Below, piece after piece: positions 52,335-60,794 of a stretch of 64,000 nt of DNA. The translations under genes were made by a program, and so were the position numbers. How positions within the stretch are numbered: the stretch's first letter is position 1; each line of letters starts with the position of its first letter. Location of the stretch: contig JBAROV010000219.1 of assembly GCA_049642465.1 (NCBI GenBank), forward strand, positions 1 to 64,000, read 5' to 3'. Under the pieces are notes generated by a model that saw only the letters and a program-made list of their open reading frames with translations, was not told the origin of the DNA and did not search any database. This DNA comes from CAWDPQ01 sp049642465 (GTDB taxonomy: Bacteria > Acidobacteriota > Vicinamibacteria > Vicinamibacterales > 2-12-FULL-66-21).

Positions 52335-53570
52335 CTACAGGAATTCCTTGAAAAGGGTTCTCAACCGTCCCGCCACGCGACCAAACGCCCCCGCCCCGAC
52401 GGGTCTCGGCGCTTCGCCCGACTGATTGCGGTGGGCGTACATCACCAGCCCGACGGCCGTCGCGTAGGCCGGGCTGTTGACGTGGTCGGCCAGTCCGCCG
52501 ACTCCGGACGGGCAACCGCGCCGGATCGGCAAATCAAAAATCTGCTCGGCGATCTCCGCCATGCCTTCGAGCATCGAACCACCGCCGGTCAGCACGATGC
52601 CGGAATTCAACGACTTCTCGAATCCTGCGCGGCGGATTTCGTCCCACAGCAGATGGAAGATCTCTTCCGCGCGCGGCTGCAGGATCTCGGACAGGATCCG
52701 CCGTGCCATGACGCGAGGCTTACGTCCACCCACGCTGGCGACTTCGATGGTCTCGTCCTCGTCCACCATCGCCGACAACGCGCAGCCGCCCCGTCTCTTG
52801 ATTTTTTCGGCGTCCGGAATCGGTGTTCGCAGTCCGACGGCAATGTCATTGGTGAAATGGTCGCCGCCAACGGCGACGACCCCGGTGTGCCATAAGCTGC
52901 CGCGCTCGAAAATGGCAAAGTCGGTGGTTCCACCCCCGACGTCAACGATCGCGACGCCGAGCTCCTTTTCGTCTTGCGTCAGCACCGCTTCGCTGGCCGC
53001 GAGCTGCTCGAGTGCGGTATCGAGCACGGCGACCCCGGCGCGGTTCACGCAGGCCACGATGTTCTGCGTCGACGAAGCACTACCGGTAACGATGTGCACG
53101 TTGACTTCGAGTCGGGAACCCGTCATCCCGACCGGCGCGCCGATGCCGTCCTGCTCGTCGACGACGAAGTCCTGAGGCAGGACGTGCAGGATCTCCCGGC
53201 CGCTTGGGAGTGCAACCGCCTTGGCGGCATCGATCGCACGGCGAACATCCTCGCGGGTGATTTCCCTGTTTTTACCGGCAACGGCAACGACGCCGCGGCT
53301 GTTGAACGCTTTGACGTGTGCTCCCGAGAGGCCAAGATGGACGGAGTCGATCTCCACGCCGGCCGTCAGCTCCGCTTCGTCGATCGACTTCTTGATGGAT
53401 TCGACGGCGGCCTCGAGATTCACGACCACGCCGCGGCGAATCCCGCGGGAATCCGCCAGACCGATTCCGATGATGTCCAAGGCTCCTTCGTCGGTCGCCT
53501 CCCCCACGAGTGAGCTGATCTTCGACGTCCCGACATCAAGGCCGACGAGATACCGTTCCTTGCGCCCCAC
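52335..53570 (-). CDS. ftsA: Cell division protein FtsA
   Basis: 411 residues, actin/Hsp70 fold. It has YLVGLDVGTSKISSLVGE, the SHS2-type 1C domain region (VHLGLSGAHVKAFNSRG), AIVDVGGGTTDFAIFERG and VLTGGGSMLEGMAEIAEQIF. The C-terminus ends in RLRTLFKEFL, an amphipathic membrane-targeting helix. It anchors FtsZ to the inner membrane. It lies 9 nt upstream of ftsZ. Confidence 0.97.
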   Translation of the reverse strand: MGRKERYLVGLDVGTSKISSLVGEATDEGALDIIGIGLADSRGIRRGVVVNLEAAVESIKKSIDEAELTAGVEIDSVHLGLSGAHVKAFNSRGVVAVAGKNREITREDVRRAIDAAKAVALPSGREILHVLPQDFVVDEQDGIGAPVGMTGSRLEVNVHIVTGSASSTQNIVACVNRAGVAVLDTALEQLAASEAVLTQDEKELGVAIVDVGGGTTDFAIFERGSLWHTGVVAVGGDHFTNDIAVGLRTPIPDAEKIKRRGGCALSAMVDEDETIEVASVGGRKPRVMARRILSEILQPRAEEIFHLLWDEIRRAGFEKSLNSGIVLTGGGSMLEGMAEIAEQIFDLPIRRGCPSGVGGLADHVNSPAYATAVGLVMYAHRNQSGEAPRPVGAGAFGRVAGRLRTLFKEFL

Positions 53571-53581
53571 GGGGTCTCCCT

Positions 53582-54448
53582 TCAGAACTGCCGCGGCTTC
53601 GTCGCAGGCGTTCCGCGACGGCCGGTCACACCGCGGCTGCTGGCTGGCCGAACGTAGACACGCTCTTCGAATCTCAAATCCACGTAATCGATCTCCGGCA
53701 CGCGTTCGCGCAACGCGGGCGCAATGTCGAGATACGACTGCACACGCTGCAGAAAACGGTCCTCGCCGACGTGCAGGAGAGCCGGGTCGTTGTCGAGCAG
53801 CACGACGGCGTTGCGAACGTCGCGAACGTCGATTTGCGAGATGCGCTTCGCCAGAGCGCGGTTGGCGCCCACCGATTCGATGACCCGCGCGGCGAGCTCG
53901 GCGCGGGCCGGATCGATCGTCGGCTGCGCGCGATCGGGCGTACGCACCAGCCCGTCGATGATCGGGAGATCGAATTCGGAGTACTGCGGACCGAACTGGT
54001 CGATCAACGTGCCCTCGCGATCGACCAGAAAGAGGTCGTCACCAAGCCGGCAGAGTCCCACCGGCCGGCGTTCGGAAATGAACACCTCGATGGTGCCCGG
54101 GAGCACGCGACGGAGCGCGACATCAGCAATCCAGGGCGTCTCGAGCAGTTTCGAACGGTAGAAGCCCAGATCCGCGAGCAGGATGCTCGACCCACGCAGT
54201 CCCTCGGTGAGCGCCTGCACCTCGCCGCTCGACAAACGCACGTTGCCGCGAATCGCAATCCGATTCACCTGCAGCGGCGCCGCCGTGGCGACGAGATCGA
54301 AGGCGCGGTAGACCGCGTAAACGGCGACGAGGGCAGCGGCCACGCGGAAGAGATGCCGGATCCGGATGAAGCCACGCCACCCCTTGCGTCGAGCTGGTTT
54401 CACTCGCGCGCGGCGGAAGTTCTTTTCCGCTGGTGCTCTGACGCTCAT
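53582..54448 (-). CDS. ftsQ: Cell division protein FtsQ/DivIB
   Basis: 288 residues. A basic cytoplasmic tail is followed by one membrane segment (about residues 33-52, VAAALVAVYAVYRAFDLVAT), a POTRA domain (NRIAIRGNVRLSSGEVQALT, TPWIADVALRRVLPGTIEV) and the FtsQ beta domain. It links early and late divisome proteins in the periplasm. It overlaps murC by 4 nt. Confidence 0.9.
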   Translation of the reverse strand: MSVRAPAEKNFRRARVKPARRKGWRGFIRIRHLFRVAAALVAVYAVYRAFDLVATAAPLQVNRIAIRGNVRLSSGEVQALTEGLRGSSILLADLGFYRSKLLETPWIADVALRRVLPGTIEVFISERRPVGLCRLGDDLFLVDREGTLIDQFGPQYSEFDLPIIDGLVRTPDRAQPTIDPARAELAARVIESVGANRALAKRISQIDVRDVRNAVVLLDNDPALLHVGEDRFLQRVQSYLDIAPALRERVPEIDYVDLRFEERVYVRPASSRGVTGRRGTPATKPRQF

Positions 54449-55881
54449 GACGCCGGCTCTCGTTCTGGTCTCTTGCGGATCGCCTCGAGGATTCGATCAC
54501 CGATTCCTCCAATCGATCCAGCGCCCAAGGTAATGACGAGGTCTCCTTCTTTTGCCAGGGCAGCGACGGCTTCGGGGAGCTCGTCGAGGCCGCGAATCAA
54601 ATGAACCGGACACACCGCTATCGAGCGGACCGCCTGCGCCAGTCGATCGATCGTGACTCCTGCGATCGGCATTTCCCCGGCCGAGTAAATGTCGGTCAGC
54701 ACCACTTCATCGGCCGCGGCAAGTGCGTGCCCGAACTCCTGCATCAGATCGCGCGTTCTGGTGAACCGGTGCGGCTGAAAGACGACCAGAATGCGCCGTT
54801 CCACGCCGCGTGCGGCCTCGATCACGGCAGCAATTTCCGTGGGATGGTGACCGTAGTCGTCCACGACCATGACGCCGCCGGCCTCGCCGCGGCGATCGAA
54901 ACGCCGTTCCGCGCCACGAAACTCTTCGAGTGCGGCGGCGATCCGCGCAAACGGAACACCGGTCTCCAGTCCGACCGCAACGGCCGCCAGGGCGTTCAGC
55001 AGGTTGTGACGCCCGGGGACATTCAGCTGCAGTCGGCCGAGTTCAGAGCTGATAGCGTTTTCGCGCTGCGTCACCAGGCACCGAGCGCTGAACGCCTCGA
55101 ACACGATGTCGTGTGCTTCGACGTGAGGAGCGTCCGGCGCCTGCCCGGCCCGGGCAGCCGCCTTCCTCGCGAATCCGTACGTGATCACTCGGCGCATGAT
55201 CCTCGGCAGCAACTCACGAACCGGCGGATCATCGAGGCACGCGATCACGGCGCCGTAGAAGGGAACCTTGTTGGCAAAGTCCACGAACGCTTGCTGAAGG
55301 TTCTCCCAGCTCCCGTAACTCTCCATGTGTTCGCGGTCGATGTTCGTAATGACGGCAATCGATGGCGAGAGTTTCAGAAACGACCGGTCGCTTTCGTCGG
55401 CTTCTGCCACCATGTAATCGCCGCGGCCAAGGCGCGCGTTGCTGCCGAACGCACTCAGCCTGCCGCCGATGACCGCGGTGGGATCGAGTCCGGCTCGTTC
55501 GAGCATCAGCGCCACCATCGAAGTCGTGGTGGTTTTGCCGTGCGCGCCCGCGATCGCAATGCCGTAGCGAAGCCGCATCAGTTCCGCGAGCATCTCGGCG
55601 CGCGGGATGACCGCAATGCGGCGCCGGCGCGCCTCGACCACTTCCGGGTTGTCTTCGGCGATGGCGGAGGACACGACGACGACGTCGGCATTGCCGACGT
55701 GCAGGGCGTCGTGGCCCGTATGCACGCGCACGCCAAGCTTGCTCAGACGGTCGGTCGTCGCCGACCGCCGCGCGTCAGATCCGCTGACGTCGTATCCGAG
55801 GTTCACGAGCAGTTCCGCGATTCCGCTCATCCCGATACCACCGATTCCGACGAAGTGAATTCGCCGCGTCCGCCCGAGCAC
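54445..55881 (-). CDS. murC: UDP-N-acetylmuramate--L-alanine ligase
   Basis: 478 residues. It has IHFVGIGGIGMSGIAELLV, IAGAHGKTTTTSMVALML, VAEADESDRSFLKLSP, ITNIDREHMESYGSW and VDDYGHHPTEIAAVI. It adds the first amino acid of the peptidoglycan stem peptide. murB and ddl, usual neighbours after murC, are absent: ftsQ overlaps directly. Confidence 0.98.
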   Translation of the reverse strand: MLGRTRRIHFVGIGGIGMSGIAELLVNLGYDVSGSDARRSATTDRLSKLGVRVHTGHDALHVGNADVVVVSSAIAEDNPEVVEARRRRIAVIPRAEMLAELMRLRYGIAIAGAHGKTTTTSMVALMLERAGLDPTAVIGGRLSAFGSNARLGRGDYMVAEADESDRSFLKLSPSIAVITNIDREHMESYGSWENLQQAFVDFANKVPFYGAVIACLDDPPVRELLPRIMRRVITYGFARKAAARAGQAPDAPHVEAHDIVFEAFSARCLVTQRENAISSELGRLQLNVPGRHNLLNALAAVAVGLETGVPFARIAAALEEFRGAERRFDRRGEAGGVMVVDDYGHHPTEIAAVIEAARGVERRILVVFQPHRFTRTRDLMQEFGHALAAADEVVLTDIYSAGEMPIAGVTIDRLAQAVRSIAVCPVHLIRGLDELPEAVAALAKEGDLVITLGAGSIGGIGDRILEAIRKRPEREPAS

Positions 55882-55882
55882 G

Positions 55883-56977
55883 TTAGCGTCCCGCGAGGGC
55901 CAGCACTCTGTCGGCGATCGCTCGCGCCGCGTGCGGCTTTGCCAGCGTTTGTGCGGCGCGTCCCATTGCGTCGCGTCGAGCGGTGTCGCGGGCGAGCATC
56001 AGAATGCGATCCGCCAGCCCGCTGCCGGTCAAAGTTCGCTGGTCCAGTACTTCCGCCGCACCCGCACGCGCGAGCACCTCGGCGTTTTTCCGCTGATGGT
56101 CGTCGGCAGCCGTCGGCAGCGGAATCAGGACGGCCGCTTTCCCCGCAGCGGTCAGCTCGGCCAGCGTGGTGGCTCCCGCGCGCGAGACGACGAAATCAGC
56201 GCGCTTTATTTCCCGATCCATGGTGAACAGGAACGGCTCCACCCTGGCCTCGAGCCCCGCCCTCCGGTACCCGTCCCGGACGAGTTCCAGATCGCGTTCT
56301 CCTGTCTGATGCGTGATTGCCAGCCCGCCACGGTCGGCTGCCAGCTTCGGCGCCGCCTCCACCATGGCCAGGTTGATCGCGTGCGCCCCCTGGGAACCGC
56401 CAAAGATCAGAACCCTCGGCGCGCCTCGAACGGCGCAAATCTCGTCCTGGTCGACACTGCTCTCGAAAAACTCCGCTCGTACCGGGTTGCCTGTGACAAA
56501 GCCCCTCCTTCCGAAGTACGTCGCCGTTTCTTCGAACGTCACCGCCGCGGCATCCACCACGCGCGCGAGCCAGCGGTTGGTCAGGCCCGGCACGGCGTTC
56601 TGCTCGAGCAGTAACGTCGGAATGCGTCTGAGCACTGCCGCAACGACCACTGGCCCGGAGCTGTAGCCGCCGACGCCAATCACCACGTCGGGCTTCCGCC
56701 GCGACAGGATCCGCCACGCATCCATCAGGCTCGTTGGGATGAGCGCCAGGCCTCTGGCGTATGCCGACGGTGAGGCGCCCCGAAGTCCGACGCTCCGCAG
56801 CAGATCGAGAGGGAAGCCTTCGCGTGGAATGACCCGCGATTCGATTCCGCGCGCAGTGCCGGCAAACGAGATCTGTGCGTCCGGCTCGCGCCGCAGCAGC
56901 TCTCGCGCCACGGCGATGCCGGGATACAGATGACCGCCGGTTCCGCCACCGGCCACGACGACACGCAGGGGCGTCAT
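55883..56977 (-). CDS. murG: Lipid II synthase MurG
   Basis: 364 residues. It has VVAGGGTGGHLYPGIAVARE, IGVGGYSSGPVVVAAVLR, LLLEQNAVPGLTNRWLA, IFGGSQGAHAINLAM and VVSRAGATTLAELTAAGKAA. It transfers GlcNAc to lipid I on the inner face of the membrane. ATG 56977 overlaps the ftsW stop by 4 nt; the longer open frame upstream is the shadow of ftsW. murC starts 1 nt downstream of its stop. Confidence 0.97.
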   Translation of the reverse strand: MTPLRVVVAGGGTGGHLYPGIAVARELLRREPDAQISFAGTARGIESRVIPREGFPLDLLRSVGLRGASPSAYARGLALIPTSLMDAWRILSRRKPDVVIGVGGYSSGPVVVAAVLRRIPTLLLEQNAVPGLTNRWLARVVDAAAVTFEETATYFGRRGFVTGNPVRAEFFESSVDQDEICAVRGAPRVLIFGGSQGAHAINLAMVEAAPKLAADRGGLAITHQTGERDLELVRDGYRRAGLEARVEPFLFTMDREIKRADFVVSRAGATTLAELTAAGKAAVLIPLPTAADDHQRKNAEVLARAGAAEVLDQRTLTGSGLADRILMLARDTARRDAMGRAAQTLAKPHAARAIADRVLALAGR

Positions 56978-58107
56978 GCATCTGGCTGCGGCATGGCAGT
57001 CGTGATGACGTGCGGCGGCGATGCATGCTGCGATACGTTGAGCAGCATGCCCATCCCGACCAGGTTGATGAGCAACGACGAACCGCCCGCGCTGACGAAT
57101 GGCAGCGGAATGCCCTTCGGCGGCAACAATCCGAGCACCACGCTGATGTTGAAAAACGCCTGGAACGCCACCATCGTCGTCAGGCCGATGGCGAGGAACG
57201 CCCCAAACCGGTCCGGCGCTCGCATCGCCGTGCGCAGACCGCGCCAGATGATCACGCAGAAGCACGTGAGCACCACGGTCGCGCCGATGAGACCGAGTTC
57301 CTCGCCGATGACCGAGTAGATGAAATCGTTGTGAGGTTCGGGAAGATAGAACAGCTTCTGGACGCCACCCATCAGTCCACGACCGAATACCCCACCGGTA
57401 CCGATCGCGATCATCGACTGAATCAGCTGGAACCCGCCGTCGAGTGGATCGCTCCAGGGATCGAGGAATGCCAGAACGCGCTTGCGCCTGTAGTCCGACG
57501 TCATGATCAGGAAATACAACGCGGGTAAGGACGCCAGGGCGAGACCGACGACGTATCGATAGCTGATGCCCGCGGCAAATACCATCATCGCGGCGATGGT
57601 TGCCACCGACACTGCGGTCCCGAGATCTGGTTCCGCGAGGATCAACCCGACCACCGCGCCGACGACAACGGCAATCGGCAGCAGGGAATAGCCCACTTCG
57701 TCGATGCGCTCCATCCGGCGCTCGAGGAGTGCGGCAGTGAAGATGATGACCGCAATCTTCGCCAGCTCGGATGGCTGCACGCCAAAGGGCCCGATGTTGA
57801 GCCACCGCGTCGCCCCTTTGACGGGACGGCCGAACAACACGCCAACCAGGGCAATGCCGACAAGGGCGAGTCCCATCCAGATCACGGCTGGCTGACGATA
57901 GTTGCGGTAGTCGATGCGCATCACGACGGGGACGAGCAGCAGGCCAATCAGCGTCCAGGCCAGTTGCTTGAAGAGGAACACGTACGGCAGCTTGCCGTTT
58001 TCCATCGCGATGACCGCCGACGCGCTGTACACCATGACCACCCCGGTGCACACCAGGAGCACGGTGGCGGTGAAGAGCAACTTGTCGGATTTCAGCTTTC
58101 GCGCCAT
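56974..58107 (-). CDS. ftsW: Peptidoglycan polymerase FtsW
   Basis: 377 residues of the SEDS family with about ten membrane segments. It has GVVMVYSASAVIAME, ATRWLNIGPFGVQPSELAKI, AEPDLGTAVSVATI, YSVIGEELGLIGA and GLLPPKGIPLPFVSAGGSSL. It polymerises lipid II at the septum with FtsI. ATG 58107 (MARKLKSDK) fits the family N-terminus. A TTG at 58146 would add 13 residues and lies close to the structured spacer after murD. Confidence 0.96.
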   Translation of the reverse strand: MARKLKSDKLLFTATVLLVCTGVVMVYSASAVIAMENGKLPYVFLFKQLAWTLIGLLLVPVVMRIDYRNYRQPAVIWMGLALVGIALVGVLFGRPVKGATRWLNIGPFGVQPSELAKIAVIIFTAALLERRMERIDEVGYSLLPIAVVVGAVVGLILAEPDLGTAVSVATIAAMMVFAAGISYRYVVGLALASLPALYFLIMTSDYRRKRVLAFLDPWSDPLDGGFQLIQSMIAIGTGGVFGRGLMGGVQKLFYLPEPHNDFIYSVIGEELGLIGATVVLTCFCVIIWRGLRTAMRAPDRFGAFLAIGLTTMVAFQAFFNISVVLGLLPPKGIPLPFVSAGGSSLLINLVGMGMLLNVSQHASPPHVITTAMPQPDA

Positions 58108-58176
58108 ACTCCGCTGCCTAAAGGTCGATGGCTCTGCCACCGACAAACCACGTGGGCCTCGCTCGACTATTGGTGG

Positions 58177-58329
58177 CTTCCGCCTTCAGGCGGAAGATCG
58201 CCGCGAACAGTCAGCAGTCATCAGCCGGACGGGGGCAAAGACACCACCCTCGCCGACCGGGGCAGGTCGGCGTTCCCAGCGGACGGTTCTTCACCGCACC
58301 GCCCGGCTGATGACTGCTCACTGTTCGCG
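58177..58329. other. Highly structured spacer with nested hairpins inside the dcw operon
   Basis: Three foldable elements lie between ftsW and murD. Hairpin CTTCCGCC-TTCA-GGCGGAAG is at 58177-58196. A 27-bp inverted repeat with one mismatch joins 58202-58228 and 58303-58329; it includes heptamers AGTCAGC and AGTCATC. Inside it is CGCCGACC-N6-GGTCGGCG at 58251-58272. The right arm covers the murD stop codon. No T-tract follows on either strand. Confidence 0.8.
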
Positions 58330-59703
58330 CGTCACGTTCCACTCCGATTCGAGCGCCAGCACTTCTTGTTTGAACACTCGCCCACGTTCCGCGTAATCAC
58401 GGAACATGTCGAAACTCGAACAGGCCGGCGCCAGGACGACGGTTCCACCTGGCGGCGCAGCGGCGAAGGCCTTGCGCACGGCGCTGCGCATGTCGTCGGC
58501 CTCCAGCACCTGAATCACTGGTCCGAGCGCCTCACGGATCAAGGACCGCGCCTCGCCAATCGCGACCACCGTCGCACCGCGCGCCGCGAGTGCCGCTGCC
58601 AGGTCGCGGAAGTCGCCACCTTTGAAGCGGCCGCCGACGATCGCGACCACGCCGGCGTCGAATGCTTCGACTGAACGGCGTGCGGCCTCGATGTTTGTCG
58701 CCTTCGAATCGTTGACGAACTGAACGTGGCCGATGACTCCGGCCGGTTCGAGGGCATGCTCCAGCCCGGAGAATCCTTCGACGGCGCGAGTCATCGCCGC
58801 CCCGTCTACCCCGGCAATCCCGGCCACCGCGCATGCCGCGAGCACGTCCGCGAACAGGTGTCGACCGAGCAAACGAATCGACGACAGAGGTACGAGCGGT
58901 TCCTCGCCCGCCGCGGTCTTTCGCACGATTTGGTCGCCATCAATCACCAGGCCGTCCGGAAGCTCGGCATGCATCGAAAAGTAGAGTCTTCGAGACCGCG
59001 CGTGCGAAGCGAGCGATTCGACGGCTGGGTCGTCCGTGTTGAGCACGGCCCAATCCGCTTCCGTTTGATTCTCAAAAATGCGCGCCTTGGCTGACGCGTA
59101 CTCAACGACGCTCGCGTGACGGTCGAGATGATCGGGCGAGAAGTTGAGCAACACGGCCACCCACGGATGAAACGTGTCGATCGTCTCCAGCTGAAAACTG
59201 CTCGTCTCGATGACGTGGATGGTGTCGGCCGTCGAGTGCTCCACCTGCGCGCTCAGCGCCTGGCCGATATTGCCGCCGACCAGCACCTTGTGCCCGCCCG
59301 CTTCGAGCATCCTCCCTGTGAGCGTGGTCGTCGTGGACTTACCCTTGGTGCCGGTGATCGCCACGATGCGGCCGCGCAACCAACGCGAGGCGAGTTCCAA
59401 CTCGCCAATGACTGTGACCCCAGCCTGCTGCGCCGCCGTGACGACCGGCAATGACACGGGAACTCCCGGGCTCAGCACGACGAGGTCGGCCTTGACGAAG
59501 GTTTCCAGCCGGTGACCCCCGAGTTCGAGGTTCACACCCACGTCCCTGAGCCTGTGTTCCTCGTCGATCTGTTCGCGCGTATCCGACAGGATGACATCGG
59601 CGCCGCGGCGAACGAGCAGTTCGGCGGCAGCAACGCCGCTCCGTGCGGCCCCCGCCACGGTGACTCGCTTGCCACGAACGGAGAATTCGTGCCCTTCGCT
59701 CAT
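58318..59703 (-). CDS. murD: UDP-N-acetylmuramoyl-L-alanine--D-glutamate ligase
   Basis: 461 residues. It has VTVAGAARSGVAAAELLVRR, VLSPGVPVSLPVV, AITGTKGKSTTTTLTGRML, ETSSFQLETID, LNFSPDHLDRHASVVEY and FVNDSKATNIEAARRSVEAF. It adds D-glutamate to UDP-MurNAc-L-Ala. It overlaps mraY by 4 nt. Its last five codons form part of a 27-bp inverted repeat. Confidence 0.98.
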   Translation of the reverse strand: MSEGHEFSVRGKRVTVAGAARSGVAAAELLVRRGADVILSDTREQIDEEHRLRDVGVNLELGGHRLETFVKADLVVLSPGVPVSLPVVTAAQQAGVTVIGELELASRWLRGRIVAITGTKGKSTTTTLTGRMLEAGGHKVLVGGNIGQALSAQVEHSTADTIHVIETSSFQLETIDTFHPWVAVLLNFSPDHLDRHASVVEYASAKARIFENQTEADWAVLNTDDPAVESLASHARSRRLYFSMHAELPDGLVIDGDQIVRKTAAGEEPLVPLSSIRLLGRHLFADVLAACAVAGIAGVDGAAMTRAVEGFSGLEHALEPAGVIGHVQFVNDSKATNIEAARRSVEAFDAGVVAIVGGRFKGGDFRDLAAALAARGATVVAIGEARSLIREALGPVIQVLEADDMRSAVRKAFAAAPPGGTVVLAPACSSFDMFRDYAERGRVFKQEVLALESEWNVTREQ

Positions 59704-60794
59704 CGCAGCTTCAGCGTCGTCAGACTGAACAGCGCGAAAATGATCGCGATGATGAGAAATCGCCAGATCACTTTCGGTTCGCTCCAGCCGATCAGCTCGA
59801 AATGGTGGTGCAACGGTGCCATGCGAAACACGCGCTTCCCGGTCGTCTTGAAGGAGCCGACCTGGATGATGACCGAGAGCGCCTCAATCACGAACACGCC
59901 GCCGACGATGACCAGCAGGAACTCCTGCTTGATGAGCAGCGCCACGGTGCCGAGCGCGCCGCCGAGCGCGAGCGATCCGACGTCGCCCATGAAGACGTCC
60001 GCCGGATGGCAGTTCCACCACAGGAAGCCAAGGCTCGCGCCGACCAGGGCGCCGCAGAAAATGGTGAGTTCCGCCGCTTCGGATTGCAGCTTCACGAGCT
60101 GCAGGTACTGCGCGAATACGAAGTGCGTGGACACGTAGGCGAGCGCCGTGAACGCGGCCGCAGCCACCGCGAATACGCTGATCGCCAGTCCGTCCAAGCC
60201 GTCTGTCAGGTTCACCGCGTTGGTGGCGCCGACGAGAACGAGCACGGCAAACGGCACGTAGACCCAGCCCAAATCGGGGATGAACCGCTTGAAGAATGGA
60301 AAGATCAACCGGGTGTTGTAGAGCGGCGGCTCCTGCGATGCGAGCACCATCAGCGATACGCCAACGCCGATCCCGACCACGATCTGCCACGCCATCTTGT
60401 ATCGAGGCTTGAGGCCATGATGGGAGCGGCGAACGATCTTCAGATAGTCATCGACGAAACCGATCATTCCGAACGCTGCCGTCGCGAGGACCGCCGTCCA
60501 GACAAACGGATTCGTCAGATCCGCCCAGAGCACGGTCGGCACAATCGAGGCGGTGAGAATGAGGAGGCCCCCCATCGTCGGTGTCCCGGCTTTGGTGCGA
60601 TGCGTCGCCGGACCCTCCTGACGGATCACTTGTCCGATCTGGAACTCGCGGAGTTTCCGTATCAGGAGAGGACCGAGCACGAGACTGAGGACAAGTGCCG
60701 TCAGGCTCGCCGCTGCCGTCCTGAACGTGATGTAGCGCGTCACGTTCAGAACACTGATTTGCGTGTGAAGCGGATAAAGGAGGTGGTACAGCAT
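59700..60794 (-). CDS. mraY: Phospho-N-acetylmuramoyl-pentapeptide transferase
   Basis: 364 residues with ten membrane segments. It has GPATHRTKAGTPTMGGLLI, the Asp pair in MIGFVDDYLKIV, GATNAVNLTDGLDGLAIS and LRMAPLHHHFE as FRMAPLHHHFELIGW. It makes lipid I from UDP-MurNAc-pentapeptide and undecaprenyl phosphate. It shares one base with the murF stop. Confidence 0.98.
   Translation of the reverse strand: MLYHLLYPLHTQISVLNVTRYITFRTAAASLTALVLSLVLGPLLIRKLREFQIGQVIRQEGPATHRTKAGTPTMGGLLILTASIVPTVLWADLTNPFVWTAVLATAAFGMIGFVDDYLKIVRRSHHGLKPRYKMAWQIVVGIGVGVSLMVLASQEPPLYNTRLIFPFFKRFIPDLGWVYVPFAVLVLVGATNAVNLTDGLDGLAISVFAVAAAAFTALAYVSTHFVFAQYLQLVKLQSEAAELTIFCGALVGASLGFLWWNCHPADVFMGDVGSLALGGALGTVALLIKQEFLLVIVGGVFVIEALSVIIQVGSFKTTGKRVFRMAPLHHHFELIGWSEPKVIWRFLIIAIIFALFSLTTLKLR

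Noticed and set aside
55883..58051. A long murG reading frame of about 720 residues
   Set aside because: The upstream two-fifths is the antiphase shadow of ftsW; the MurG motif GGGTGGH begins right after ATG 56977.
58177..58196. Rho-independent terminator after murD
   Set aside because: The stem is good but no T-tract follows on either strand, and ftsW downstream belongs to the same operon.
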